From: Paenibacillus sp. PastM-3
GTDB taxonomy: Bacteria > Bacillota > Bacilli > Paenibacillales > Paenibacillaceae
DNA length: 64,000 bases
Direction: 5' to 3'
Assembly (NCBI RefSeq): GCF_029893965.1
Contig: NZ_JARXXP010000011.1
Location: 62,001 to 126,000 of the forward strand
The notes under the pieces are model-generated. The model did not search any database and was not told the DNA's origin. It saw only the letters and a list, made by a program, of their open reading frames with translations. Position 1 is the first letter of the stretch; each line of letters begins with the position of its first letter. Shown here piece after piece: positions 18,848-27,183 of the stretch. The position numbers and the translations under genes were made by a program.

Positions 18848-18861
18848 TAAAAACGGTTTCA
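18848..18861. promoter_or_regulatory. Candidate catabolite-responsive element (cre)
   Basis: TAAAAACGGTTTCA matches the CcpA consensus TGNAANCGNTNNCA at all but the second base. It sits in the regulator's upstream region, consistent with carbon catabolite control, though it could also bind the local LacI protein. Confidence 0.45.
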
Positions 18862-18890
18862 AATGAAATATATAACATTTATATGTTATG

Positions 18891-18916
18891 TTTAGTGGAT
18901 CTATTTTCCACATTAA
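18891..18916. repeat. Single copy of the AAGTGG/CCACTT-type palindrome
   Basis: TTTAGTGG and CCACATTAA arms around an A/T-rich centre resemble the four units at 9123-9314. It lies within the A/T-rich gap 18684-19095, which otherwise holds operators but no gene. Confidence 0.45.
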
Positions 18917-19064
18917 AGAGTTTTTTCAGTTTTTAATGTCATATTAAATAACATTAAGTGCTGACTAATAGACTATCCTACTGTAAAATCATATTTCCGT
19001 TTACTGGTTATGCAGCTTCTTTTTTTCAATCTCAAATAGATAAATTTTGCAGAAAAAGTGTAAA

Positions 19065-19077
19065 AACGTTTACGCAA
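19065..19077. promoter_or_regulatory. LacI-type operator site 3
   Basis: A third exact AACGTTTACGCAA, about 290 bases upstream of the best site. Spacing would permit repression by DNA looping. Confidence 0.6.
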
Positions 19078-19095
19078 TGTTGAAGCAGCGCACGC

Positions 19096-19134
19096 AAAAA
19101 GACGGCAGCATAGCGGGCATGCTGTCGTCTTTTT
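19096..19134 (-). terminator. Terminator of the ger operon
   Basis: A long stem (AAAGACGACAGCATG-type arms) with a 4-5 base loop and TTTTT, 20 bases beyond the GerB-like stop. A-runs on both sides could make it bidirectional. Confidence 0.85.
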
Positions 19135-19153
19135 GACAGGAAAATCCAGATGG

Positions 19154-20245
19154 TTAACGCCGCTTTTGCCGGAAAAAGGAAACCGCCAGCAGAAACAGAG
19201 GAATCGCGATCATATTGAGCGGCAGCACGTAACGCACCCATATTCCCTTCAGCAGAAGTCCGGCCGGCGGATTCAGCTTAATAACCAGCAGGGTGAGGAT
19301 AAAAGTGACGGGAGCCACAACCCAGGTTATTTTTTTCCAGCTGCGTGTTTTTCCAATCCACTGTGCGACTCCGTAGCTGGTAATGAACATATAGATCGAC
19401 AGCTTGACGAAGATGCAGACCAGCCATACAGCCATCACAAAAATATCCATATTCTGTATAAACTCCATCAGATAGACCAGCTTGACCATCTCAAAAAAAG
19501 GAAATTGCAGCCGCCCGCCAACGGCAGGGCCAAAGGTCATGATGACCCACAGAACGCCAAACAGCAGCATGACTGATGAAAAGCCGACCGCCAGCAGCAG
19601 CGCCTTGCGTGTTTCTTTGCCGGGATGATCCGTAAAGGGGAAGAGCATCATGAGCAGCACAGCCTCGCTGAGCAGGGAGACCGGGGCAAGCGACCCCCCG
19701 GCAATCGTCCACAGTCCGGTGTCTGCATATACGGGCAGCAGCATGGGCCAGCTCAGATTATTAAACGTCAGGCCAAAGGTAAGCGCGAGGATGATCATCA
19801 GAATCGGCCCCCACAGCTCACTGACCCTTCCGATCGCCTCTAACCCGCCATGGTATACAGTGTATAGCACCACCCCGATCATCGTTCCGATCACAACCCA
19901 GTCCGGTGTTTTATAGAGGACATTCAGGCGGATGAACAGATACTCGTCGCGCAGTATCAGGCTCATAACCCAGAACCACTGGAGGATAAAGGGAATGACA
20001 ATCAGCCTGCCGCCCCATTTTCCAAGGATTACAGCACTGAACTCTATTAAAGTCTTCTGCGGATACCGGGAACTGAGCCTCGCCGCAGTGTATGTAATGA
20101 CCAGCGCCAAGATCCCGGCCAAAATATAAGAAATCCAGGCATCCTGTTTGGCGCTCCGGATCGTAGCCGTCATCGTAATAAGCAGGTTAATGCCGATCTC
20201 CATCATTATAATCATCCAGAACAGCTGCCGGTTGCTGATCTTCAT
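19154..20245 (-). CDS. GerB-type spore germination permease subunit
   Basis: A 363-residue integral membrane protein with about ten helices of the GerAB/GerKB/YndE amino-acid/polyamine/organocation-related family ('QLFWMIIMMEIGINLLITM'). In germinant receptors this subunit binds the small-molecule germinant in the spore inner membrane. It immediately follows the GerC gene with no gap. The operon order A-C-B differs from the usual A-B-C order. The ligand cannot be predicted. Confidence 0.88.
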   Translation of the reverse strand: MKISNRQLFWMIIMMEIGINLLITMTATIRSAKQDAWISYILAGILALVITYTAARLSSRYPQKTLIEFSAVILGKWGGRLIVIPFILQWFWVMSLILRDEYLFIRLNVLYKTPDWVVIGTMIGVVLYTVYHGGLEAIGRVSELWGPILMIILALTFGLTFNNLSWPMLLPVYADTGLWTIAGGSLAPVSLLSEAVLLMMLFPFTDHPGKETRKALLLAVGFSSVMLLFGVLWVIMTFGPAVGGRLQFPFFEMVKLVYLMEFIQNMDIFVMAVWLVCIFVKLSIYMFITSYGVAQWIGKTRSWKKITWVVAPVTFILTLLVIKLNPPAGLLLKGIWVRYVLPLNMIAIPLFLLAVSFFRQKRR

Positions 20246-21505
20246 CTACTTCTCACCCCCTTCTCTGGCAGGAAGGAGGGATGCTCCCGTAATCCCCGTT
20301 CCGGTGATATTAAGCTTGACCCTAATGTCCAGCTCAACCTCCGGAAAGACCGTTTCCCAGTCGGCGGCAAGATTCTTCCAGCGGTAAGGGTGACGGCGGT
20401 GGATCGTATCTCCTAACCCGAAAACGTCCGTTTTGAACTCCTTCTGCACCTTTTCGACAACCTTTTCAACCCGCGCCTTAAGGTAATCGTTCATCCGGGC
20501 CTCGACCTTATCCACATTCTCCTGCTTGGACAGATTCAGCGGCGATTCATTCTCCTCTATGTAGCCTTTGCCCTCCAGCAAGATCCGGAACCTTGGCAGT
20601 CCGCCGTCAAAAACAGGTGTAATGTGACTTTTGAAGGTATCCACATTAACCGTTACCGTCTTTCCGCTAGTTGCCCCCGATAGTGCATCCTCCGCCGAAC
20701 CGCCCGGCTTATCCGCATCTACTGAATTGATAATCGTAGTAAAACTCCGGGTGGACAGCTGATCTGCAATCCAGAGTCTGACCCAGAATTCATCATAATT
20801 CAAATAACCGGCCAGCTTCAGCTGACTGTTAAAAATAGCCGCCCCGTACAAACCGAGTGTCGTCTGCGGCGGACTGTCGTTTTTGCTTTTCTTGTCCGTC
20901 TTTACTTCCGGGGGCAGAATCGTGAGTGCGGGCATGATCCCGCAGCCGTTGCCATTAGCCATGATATAGAAGTCCAGCAGGGAGCGGCTGATCGATGCCC
21001 CGCTCTTCTCCTGGATTTTCTGCACAGCGATCGCCGGATTGGTCTCAAGCTGATAAGCCAGGCTCATCGCCTCCTGCGCGGTCCCCCCTCTGACGACAAA
21101 AATATTCGTCCGCGGCCGGACCATCGGGCTGCGGCCATACTCATCCAGGATGGAGAAAACGCCCTGCTCCGCCAGCTTCTCCCCGACAAAGATATTCCGC
21201 CGGTGTCCCGGAAACAGCACCCTTGACAGCTTTCTTTGCATATTCTGCTCGGCGTCCCTGTTATTTTTGCCGTACGCGCTTTCCGTCATGAAGCCAGACC
21301 GGCCGCCCTGCTCCCCGCCCTGCTGTCCCCCTGATTTGGAGGCAAGCGGCAGCACCAGATTGGCAGTTGCCAGGTATCCTCCGTCCTCAGCCAAATCCAT
21401 CCCCCAGCCCAGCACAATCGCCTGATCGTTCAGCTCCTGCCGGTCCCAGCATCCGGTCAGCAGCAGCGGCGCGATGAGGAATAAGATTATCATTTTCCTG
21501 TACAT
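20246..21505 (-). CDS. GerC-type germination lipoprotein (Ger(x)C family)
   Basis: A 419-residue lipoprotein. The signal peptide ends in lipobox LLTGC with 'WDRQELNDQAIVLGWGMDLAE' directly after, the hallmark of Ger(x)C proteins. It would be lipidated and held at the outer face of the spore inner membrane as part of the GerA-B-C receptor. It follows the A subunit by 24 bases and abuts the B subunit. A low-complexity GGQQGGEQGG insertion near residues 58-67 is unusual but harmless-looking. Confidence 0.9.
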   Translation of the reverse strand: MYRKMIILFLIAPLLLTGCWDRQELNDQAIVLGWGMDLAEDGGYLATANLVLPLASKSGGQQGGEQGGRSGFMTESAYGKNNRDAEQNMQRKLSRVLFPGHRRNIFVGEKLAEQGVFSILDEYGRSPMVRPRTNIFVVRGGTAQEAMSLAYQLETNPAIAVQKIQEKSGASISRSLLDFYIMANGNGCGIMPALTILPPEVKTDKKSKNDSPPQTTLGLYGAAIFNSQLKLAGYLNYDEFWVRLWIADQLSTRSFTTIINSVDADKPGGSAEDALSGATSGKTVTVNVDTFKSHITPVFDGGLPRFRILLEGKGYIEENESPLNLSKQENVDKVEARMNDYLKARVEKVVEKVQKEFKTDVFGLGDTIHRRHPYRWKNLAADWETVFPEVELDIRVKLNITGTGITGASLLPAREGGEK

Positions 21506-21529
21506 AGGCCAGCTTCCCTTTCCTGCCTG

Positions 21530-23041
21530 TTATTTGGTACGTTTGGGGAAACGCGCGGTCCTGCCCTGAGCCAGCCAGGGCAGCAGCCAGCGCATTTTGG
21601 ATTTGGGTGCCCGGACAAGCACATCACTCAGATTGCGGATTGACATTGGCGCATAGGGCGCCATATAAGGAACCCCAAAAGGCTTCAGCGTTACCATATG
21701 TACGGACAGCGCAATTAGAAATAATACAATACCGTAGAAACCCAATACGCCTGCGGCGATCAGCAGCGGAAACCGGAGCATCCGGTAGGCTGTCCCCAGG
21801 TTATAGACCGGAAATGCGAAGGACGCGATTCCCGTCAGTGAAACGATGATGACCATCGGCGTGGAGATGATCCCTGCAGCTACTACCGCCTGTCCGATTA
21901 CAAGGGCTCCCGCAATACTGACCGCCGGCCCCACCTGCTGGGGCAGCCTTATACCGGCCTCACGCAGCCCCTCGAAGATAAATTCCATAATCAGCGCTTC
22001 TATTACAGCCGGAAGCGGCACGCCTTCACGGGCTGAGGCAATGCTGACGACAAGCGGCGTCGGAATGACCTGCAGATGGAAGGTGGTCAATGCCACATAC
22101 AGTGACGGCAGCAAAAGTGAAATATGGACAAATGTATACCGGATCCAGCGCACAAACGTAGCGTAGATATACCTGTCCGTATAATCATCTACTGCCTGCA
22201 GCCCGGACCAGTACGTCATCGGCAAAATCAGCACGAAAGGCGTATTGTCCGTGATGATAACGACTTTGCCTTCAAACAGGCTGGAGACCGCTACATCCGG
22301 CCGCTCTGTATTCTGGATTTGCGGAAAGGGCGAGATCCTATTATCCTCGATATATTCTTCGATATTGCTGGAATGGATAATGCCGTCAAGCTCGATTTTT
22401 TGCAGACGGCTTCTCACCTCTTTAACCAGGTCTTCCTTGACAACGCCCTCCATGTAGGCGATCACAACTTCCGTTTCAGTCAGCCTGCCCAGCTTCATGT
22501 TTTCCAGCTTCAGACTGGAGGAGCGGATCCGCCGCCGCAGCAGGGAGGTGTTGGTCCGGAGAGACTCCATGAATGCATCCCGCGGTCCGCGGACGACCTT
22601 CTCCGAGGTGGCTTCCTCGATCGCGCGCTGCTCCATTTTGACCAGATCGGCCAGCAGCACAAAGGCGTTTCCCTCTGTAAAAACAGCGGTTTCCCCGCGC
22701 AGGATTGCCTGGATAACCTGCTGTGTCTCATACGCCATGCTGATTTTGAGCGATGGAATAAAGATGTCCTTCAGCTCCACCTTCCGGGCCTCATCCACCC
22801 TGGAGCTGCTGCGGAAATGCTCAAACAGCGGCTGGAGCACAAACTCATCCACGGCCAGGACATCGCACATCCCATCCACATAGATCAGCGTGGCCCGGTC
22901 CAGTCCGCCGATACTGCAGTTACGGTACATAATATCCGAGCAATTCAGGAATTCAAGCTTCATCCGCTCTATATTGAATGCCAGATCCGGAGACAGCATT
23001 TCCGGCTCTTCGCGCTTACTGAATGTTGTCTGCTGTTTCAT
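21530..23041 (-). CDS. GerA-type spore germination receptor subunit
   Basis: A 503-residue protein with a large hydrophilic N-terminal domain (about 1-290), then 4-5 membrane helices including 'PLVVSIASAREGVPLPAVIEAL' and 'EAGIRLPQQVGPAVSIAGALVIGQAAV'-like conserved blocks of the GerA/SpoVAF family. GerA-type subunits oligomerise into nutrient-gated ion channels. The start is the ATG with GGGGG 7 bases upstream. The operon is followed by the terminator at 19096, and expression in the forespore is expected. No clean sigma-G promoter was found; CATAATT near 23084 is a weak -10 candidate. Confidence 0.88.
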   Translation of the reverse strand: MKQQTTFSKREEPEMLSPDLAFNIERMKLEFLNCSDIMYRNCSIGGLDRATLIYVDGMCDVLAVDEFVLQPLFEHFRSSSRVDEARKVELKDIFIPSLKISMAYETQQVIQAILRGETAVFTEGNAFVLLADLVKMEQRAIEEATSEKVVRGPRDAFMESLRTNTSLLRRRIRSSSLKLENMKLGRLTETEVVIAYMEGVVKEDLVKEVRSRLQKIELDGIIHSSNIEEYIEDNRISPFPQIQNTERPDVAVSSLFEGKVVIITDNTPFVLILPMTYWSGLQAVDDYTDRYIYATFVRWIRYTFVHISLLLPSLYVALTTFHLQVIPTPLVVSIASAREGVPLPAVIEALIMEFIFEGLREAGIRLPQQVGPAVSIAGALVIGQAVVAAGIISTPMVIIVSLTGIASFAFPVYNLGTAYRMLRFPLLIAAGVLGFYGIVLFLIALSVHMVTLKPFGVPYMAPYAPMSIRNLSDVLVRAPKSKMRWLLPWLAQGRTARFPKRTK

Positions 23042-23120
23042 GTGCCATCCCCCCATGGTTGGTATTTGCAGGGAATGAGAGAATTATGCGTTGATACAGG
23101 CATTTTCAGCCAATCAAAAT

Positions 23121-23158
23121 AAAAAGAGCACAGCCGCACCCCGCGGTCTGCACTCTTT
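23121..23158 (-). terminator. Terminator after flgB
   Basis: A stem AAAGAGTGCAG-CCGC / GCGG-TGTGCTCTTT with a short loop and T-run, 12 bases beyond the flgB stop. It separates flgB from the ger operon. Confidence 0.85.
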
Positions 23159-23170
23159 CAGACATTATAA

Positions 23171-23581
23171 CTACTTCAAATTTTGCAGCATATCCCTTAT
23201 CTTCGTGTAGTGACCACTGACCTTATCGGCCATATAGTTATACATCAGCTGATTCTCCGCCAGATTCGCCATTTCCAGATCCATGTCCACATTGTTGCCG
23301 TTATTGTTCATCGCTGTGTCCGTGTTCCGGACAATTTGATAAGGGATCAGGGAGGCATTGTTATCTTTAATTCCGAAGTGCCTGGAATGGGTCTGCCTGA
23401 TCTCCAGGTCATCCCGTGAACTGCCGCTGATTGCCCGTCTGAGCTCGTCTTCGAACACTACCGTTTTCTTCTTATAGTGGGGCGTGTCTGCATTGGCAAT
23501 GTTCTCGGCGATCGTCTGATGCCGTACGTTGAGTATCTGTAAAAAGGATTCATTAAGTCTGGAAGAATTGCTCTCGATCAA
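23171..23581 (-). CDS. flgB: Orphan FlgB-like flagellar rod protein
   Basis: A 136-residue proximal-rod protein. It has the N-terminal motif 'RHQTIAENIANADTPHYKKK' and a C-terminal amphipathic helix ('VDMDLEMANLAENQLMYNYM') that define FlgB. It starts at TTG, with GGAGG 7 bases upstream inside the last codons of the histidine kinase gene; the two genes are separated by 2 bases. No flgC, fliE or other flagellar gene is nearby, and a terminator follows. This is therefore a stand-alone copy tied to a two-component system, not the main flagellar operon. Whether it is the only flgB copy in the genome is unknown. Confidence 0.85.
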   Translation of the reverse strand: MIESNSSRLNESFLQILNVRHQTIAENIANADTPHYKKKTVVFEDELRRAISGSSRDDLEIRQTHSRHFGIKDNNASLIPYQIVRNTDTAMNNNGNNVDMDLEMANLAENQLMYNYMADKVSGHYTKIRDMLQNLK

Positions 23582-23583
23582 GA

Positions 23584-25020
23584 TTACACCTCCTTTCCGC
23601 TGCGGGCTGCCAGCTCATTTTTGCGGGGAAACCTCAGCGTCACCCTCGTCCATTCCCCGTACACACTTTCGATCTGAAGCTCACCGGCGTAGCCTTCCAT
23701 CAACCGCTTTGCAATAGCCAGTCCGAGCCCGTTGCCTCCATGCTTGCGGCTGCGCGCCTTATCCACTCTGTAGAAACGGTTGGTGACCAGATACAATTCA
23801 TCCTCCGGTATGCCCATACCGTAATCCATGACCGAAATGGCTAACAGGCCGGATTCCGCCGCCGCACTGACCCGGATCTCCTTCTGATCTCTGGTGTACT
23901 TCATCGCGTTGTCCAGAATAATGATCATCATCTGCTGAAAATGGTTCTTTTGCACAGGCAGCACACAATCATCACTAATCTCCAGCCGGGTGAGCATCCT
24001 GAATTCGGGGTTCACAAACTTGAAATTTTCAATGATTTCCCCGATAACCTGCTTTACCCGGATGTTCTCAGGAGAAAACTCTGCAATGGCAGCGGAGTGG
24101 TTGGCCCGGGTCAAAATCAGCAGCTCGGAGACCATCTGAATCAGCCGGTTCGTTTCATTCAGGCTCAGTTGAATCGATCTGTTCAGAACCTCCGGATCAT
24201 CCTTGCCCCAACGTTTGATCATCGAAAGATGTCCATGGATTATCGACAACGGTGTCTTTAATTCATGCGAAGCATCTTCAATAAACTGCTGCTGCTGCCG
24301 GAAGGATTGCTCCAGGCTGTCCATCAGCTCGTTGAACATCAGGGAGAGCTCTGTCATCTCATCCTGCTGGTCGCTGATCTGAACCCGCTCCTTCAGCCCG
24401 TTTTCCCTGATCCTTCGCATCGTTCTGATCATGGAATTGATCGGATTCAGCAGCTGGAACGAGATCAGGCGGCCCCCGATCAGACTGAGTATAATGGCTA
24501 CAAAGCCTGTAATGATGAACAGCGTAGTGATCAGATTAATCAGGCTTTCGAAATTTTCAAGATTGCGTACAATTTCTACAGAACCGCTGAATCCGCTGAT
24601 TTCCAGAGGCTGTCTGTAGATTAACAGCGTATCTCCGCCCGGCGAGATTTCCAGCAGCTCCTCGGACGTAACATATTTGGGCTGAACCCAGTGCTCCGGT
24701 ACTTTATCCGTTATGGTGAGGATGGGAGAATCATTTCCGTCAACAATCCGGATGAGCTGATAGCGCTCGTTCAGTATTTTCAGATAATCCCCGCTGCCTG
24801 TAAGATCGCGTCCCGGTTCAAACCCCTGCAGATAAGCCACGACCTCGTCCATATTATTGCGGATAATTTCTTTTTCGTGATTGTTGACCCAGTTCTGGAT
24901 CACAGTAAATTGCAGCAGATTATAGGAGAGAAACAGAAGCAGCATAAGAACAGCTGCCCACAGGGTCAGCTTCCATTTGATATTCATATTTCTGAGTGAG
25001 AGTCTTTTAACTTTTATCAT
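23584..25020 (-). CDS. Sensor histidine kinase (HAMP-HisKA-HATPase)
   Basis: A 478-residue classic transmembrane kinase: helix at about 17-40, an extracytoplasmic sensor of about 120 residues, a second helix (about 163-183), HAMP, and a HisKA box 'EDASHELKTPLS' with His252. The catalytic domain shows N, G1 and G2 boxes ('IILDNAMKYT', 'VMDYGMGIPEDEL', 'GGNGLGLAIAKRLM'). It partners the OmpR-type regulator, whose gene it overlaps by 14 bases. Its stop is almost joined to the flgB start, so all three are one operon. The signal is unknown. Confidence 0.9.
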   Translation of the reverse strand: MIKVKRLSLRNMNIKWKLTLWAAVLMLLLFLSYNLLQFTVIQNWVNNHEKEIIRNNMDEVVAYLQGFEPGRDLTGSGDYLKILNERYQLIRIVDGNDSPILTITDKVPEHWVQPKYVTSEELLEISPGGDTLLIYRQPLEISGFSGSVEIVRNLENFESLINLITTLFIITGFVAIILSLIGGRLISFQLLNPINSMIRTMRRIRENGLKERVQISDQQDEMTELSLMFNELMDSLEQSFRQQQQFIEDASHELKTPLSIIHGHLSMIKRWGKDDPEVLNRSIQLSLNETNRLIQMVSELLILTRANHSAAIAEFSPENIRVKQVIGEIIENFKFVNPEFRMLTRLEISDDCVLPVQKNHFQQMMIIILDNAMKYTRDQKEIRVSAAAESGLLAISVMDYGMGIPEDELYLVTNRFYRVDKARSRKHGGNGLGLAIAKRLMEGYAGELQIESVYGEWTRVTLRFPRKNELAARSGKEV

Positions 25021-25690
25021 CCCGTATTAAATACCCTATTCCTCTGACCGTTTGTATATATTCTTCCTTATTAGCGGTGTCCAGCTTGTTGCGCAGATGC
25101 CTGATATAGACATCAACCACATTGGTTTCGATCCCGACATCATAGTCCCAGACCTGCCCGACCAGCATTTCCCGGGTTAACACCCGGTTGATATTTTTCA
25201 GCAAAATAAACAGCAGCTCGTATTCCTTTTTGGTCAGCTCGATCCACCGGTCGCCCTTTTTCAGCATTCTGGACTCGATATGCAGCTCCAGATCTTTGAA
25301 CGTAAGCACCAGTGGCGGCTGGCTGCCCAGCTTCTCCACCCTTCTGGCGATCACCCTGATCCGGGCCAGCAGCTCTTCAATGGCAAACGGTTTCGGGATG
25401 TAATCATCAGCGCCTGTATCAAGTCCCATGACCCTGTCCATCACGCTGTCCCTTGCCGTAATCATCATGATCGGTGTATCCTTCACTGCTTTCACACGCC
25501 GGCAGATTTCGATTCCGTTCAGATTCGGCAGCATAAGGTCAAGCAGGATGATATCCCAGTCCTCGCTCAGGGCCAGCTCCAGCCCTTCTCTTCCATCATA
25601 GACCGGCCGTGCCTCATAACCTTCATGCTTCAGCTCCAGTATGATAAAATCGGACAACCCTTCCTCATCTTCAATAACCAGGATGCGCAT
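25007..25690 (-). CDS. OmpR-family response regulator
   Basis: A 227-residue regulator with a receiver domain (phosphorylatable Asp51 in ILLDLMLP, conserved Thr and Lys in MMITARDS and YIPKPF) and a winged-helix DNA-binding domain ('LTKKEYELLFILLKNINRVLTREML', 'VDVYIRHLRNKLD'). The start is the ATG with GGAGG 7 bases upstream; a longer ORF is rejected. First gene of the RR-HK-flgB operon. Confidence 0.92.
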   Translation of the reverse strand: MRILVIEDEEGLSDFIILELKHEGYEARPVYDGREGLELALSEDWDIILLDLMLPNLNGIEICRRVKAVKDTPIMMITARDSVMDRVMGLDTGADDYIPKPFAIEELLARIRVIARRVEKLGSQPPLVLTFKDLELHIESRMLKKGDRWIELTKKEYELLFILLKNINRVLTREMLVGQVWDYDVGIETNVVDVYIRHLRNKLDTANKEEYIQTVRGIGYLIRDDKS

Positions 25691-25799
25691 CCTTAGGCCT
25701 CCAATACCGACATCACTTACTGCTCTCATTATAACCTGTTAAAATAACGTCGCGCTTAATGGAAAATGAAATTTTTTTCATAATCCGTGGTCTACACAA

Positions 25800-25840
25800 A
25801 AAATAGACAGACCTCCTGTTACGGACGGATCTGTCTGCTG
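25800..25840 (-). terminator. Terminator after the DUF2935 pseudogene
   Basis: AGACAGA/TCTGTCT arms with an imperfect inner stem and a T-run on the minus strand, just past the DUF2935 remnant. Confidence 0.6.
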
Positions 25841-25856
25841 AATAAAAAGGGTTCCT

Positions 25857-26242
25857 TCAGAACAAAATTTCACGCTTGTTGATCTTGGCTCCCGTTAACG
25901 ATTTCTCAAACATATCCAGGATGAACAGGAAATGCTCCGCCTCCCGGTACACATGATCAGCCAGCAGCGGATGAATAATGCTCTTGATCCGGCATTCTGC
26001 AATCAGATCGCCTTATGAACCTCAACATTGAATGCCCTGATGGTCTGCGGATCTGTGTCTGCAGTATACGTATAAGCCTTCCGCTCGATTTCCTCAAAAA
26101 TGGCTTGAAATTGACTGGCTTCATTGATTAACTGTGTGTCTTCACACCGGAATCCCAGCCGCAGGAACAGTGAATGCTCCTTCATGATACGTGACCAAAA
26201 CCGCGTCTCTTCCAGTGAACGGACTACAAAAGGATCGGACAA
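25857..26242 (-). pseudogene. DUF2935-family protein, frameshifted
   Basis: The 5' part from 26242 gives 79 residues of a DUF2935 helical repeat ('FWSRIMKEHSLFLRLGF'), ending in TGA at about 26003. The sequence then resumes in a different frame from about 26010 with the rest of the repeat ('CRIKSIIHPLLADHVYREAEHFL') and stops at 25857. A small deletion (roughly 20-30 bases missing around 26005-26012 by comparison with the repeat pattern) explains this. DUF2935 proteins are small helical, possibly metal-binding proteins of Firmicutes with unknown function; only about half the usual length remains. Confidence 0.75.
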
Positions 26243-26370
26243 TTGAATCCCTCCCGCATATTTTCCGGATTTAAGCTACCTAGAAAGTATACGGGGTCCG
26301 GCTTGGCTATATGCATTGCAGGCATGCATGTTTCCATAACGATCCATTTTCGGCAACCACCATAGTAAAA

Positions 26371-27183
26371 TTATCCTTTGACCGCACCACCGGTGAGTCC
26401 CCTGACCAATGTCTTGGAGCCAAAAAGGAAAAGAATGATTAGCGGAAGTGTACCCAGTGTTAGGCCCAGGATACTGGCAGAATAATCCGTCCGGAACACA
26501 GTTGACAAATTTGCAATCCCTAACGGGAGTGTGTATAACTGCGGTTTATTGATCGTTACTAAAGGTAACAGATAACCGTTCCAGGAGCCAAGAAATGAGA
26601 TCAGCCCCAAGGTGCTGATTGCTGGCATCAGGAATGGAATGACGATTCTAATGAGAATGGCCGGCTCCGTGCAACCATCGATCCGCGCACTTTCTATTAC
26701 TTCCGTTGGAACGGATGATCGGATAAACTGTGTCATAAAAAAGACTCCAAATGCATTGTTCAATCCGGCCAGAATCAGCGGCGCATGAGTGTTGTTAAGA
26801 TGAAACCACTTCATTTCCATAACGTAAGCAATCAGTCCCAAATGGCCGGGAATCATCATGGTCAGCAGAATAAAACTATAGAGCGCATTTTTTCCTTTGA
26901 ACTCATACTTAGCGAAAGCAAAGCCGGTTATGGAGGCAACACTAACCGTTACAAGAGTGAACAGAACGGCAACATAGAGACTGTTCCAGTAATTCCACAA
27001 GAAATCTGCCGAAATAATCGTTTTCAGATTTTCAAGCAGATAATTGCTGGGCAGAATCGGAAGCTGTTTGAACAAATCTTCAGAATAGTAAGTTCCCATT
27101 ACAATCATCATATAGAATGGAAATAGAAAGGCGGCGGCTACCGCACATAGCAGCACTAAGGTGAAGAATCTCCTTACTCTCAT
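26371..27183 (-). CDS. Carbohydrate ABC transporter permease (MalG/LacG type)
   Basis: A 270-residue permease with six helices and the EAA motif region 'EVIESARIDGCTEPAILIRIVIPFLMPAI'. It pairs with the upstream permease, overlapping it by 4 bases (ATGA), and with the binding protein encoded before that. Together they form a CUT1-family sugar importer whose ATPase is not encoded here; such systems usually share an MsmK-type ATPase. The gene ends the operon; no strong hairpin was seen in 26243-26370. Confidence 0.88.
   Translation of the reverse strand: MRVRRFFTLVLLCAVAAAFLFPFYMMIVMGTYYSEDLFKQLPILPSNYLLENLKTIISADFLWNYWNSLYVAVLFTLVTVSVASITGFAFAKYEFKGKNALYSFILLTMMIPGHLGLIAYVMEMKWFHLNNTHAPLILAGLNNAFGVFFMTQFIRSSVPTEVIESARIDGCTEPAILIRIVIPFLMPAISTLGLISFLGSWNGYLLPLVTINKPQLYTLPLGIANLSTVFRTDYSASILGLTLGTLPLIILFLFGSKTLVRGLTGGAVKG

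Noticed and set aside
22124..23122. 332-codon plus-strand frame opposite gerA
   Set aside because: It is antisense to a well-supported germination gene and contains no recognisable domain.
26003..26242. Stand-alone 79-residue protein
   Set aside because: It is the first part of a DUF2935 repeat whose remainder follows in another frame.
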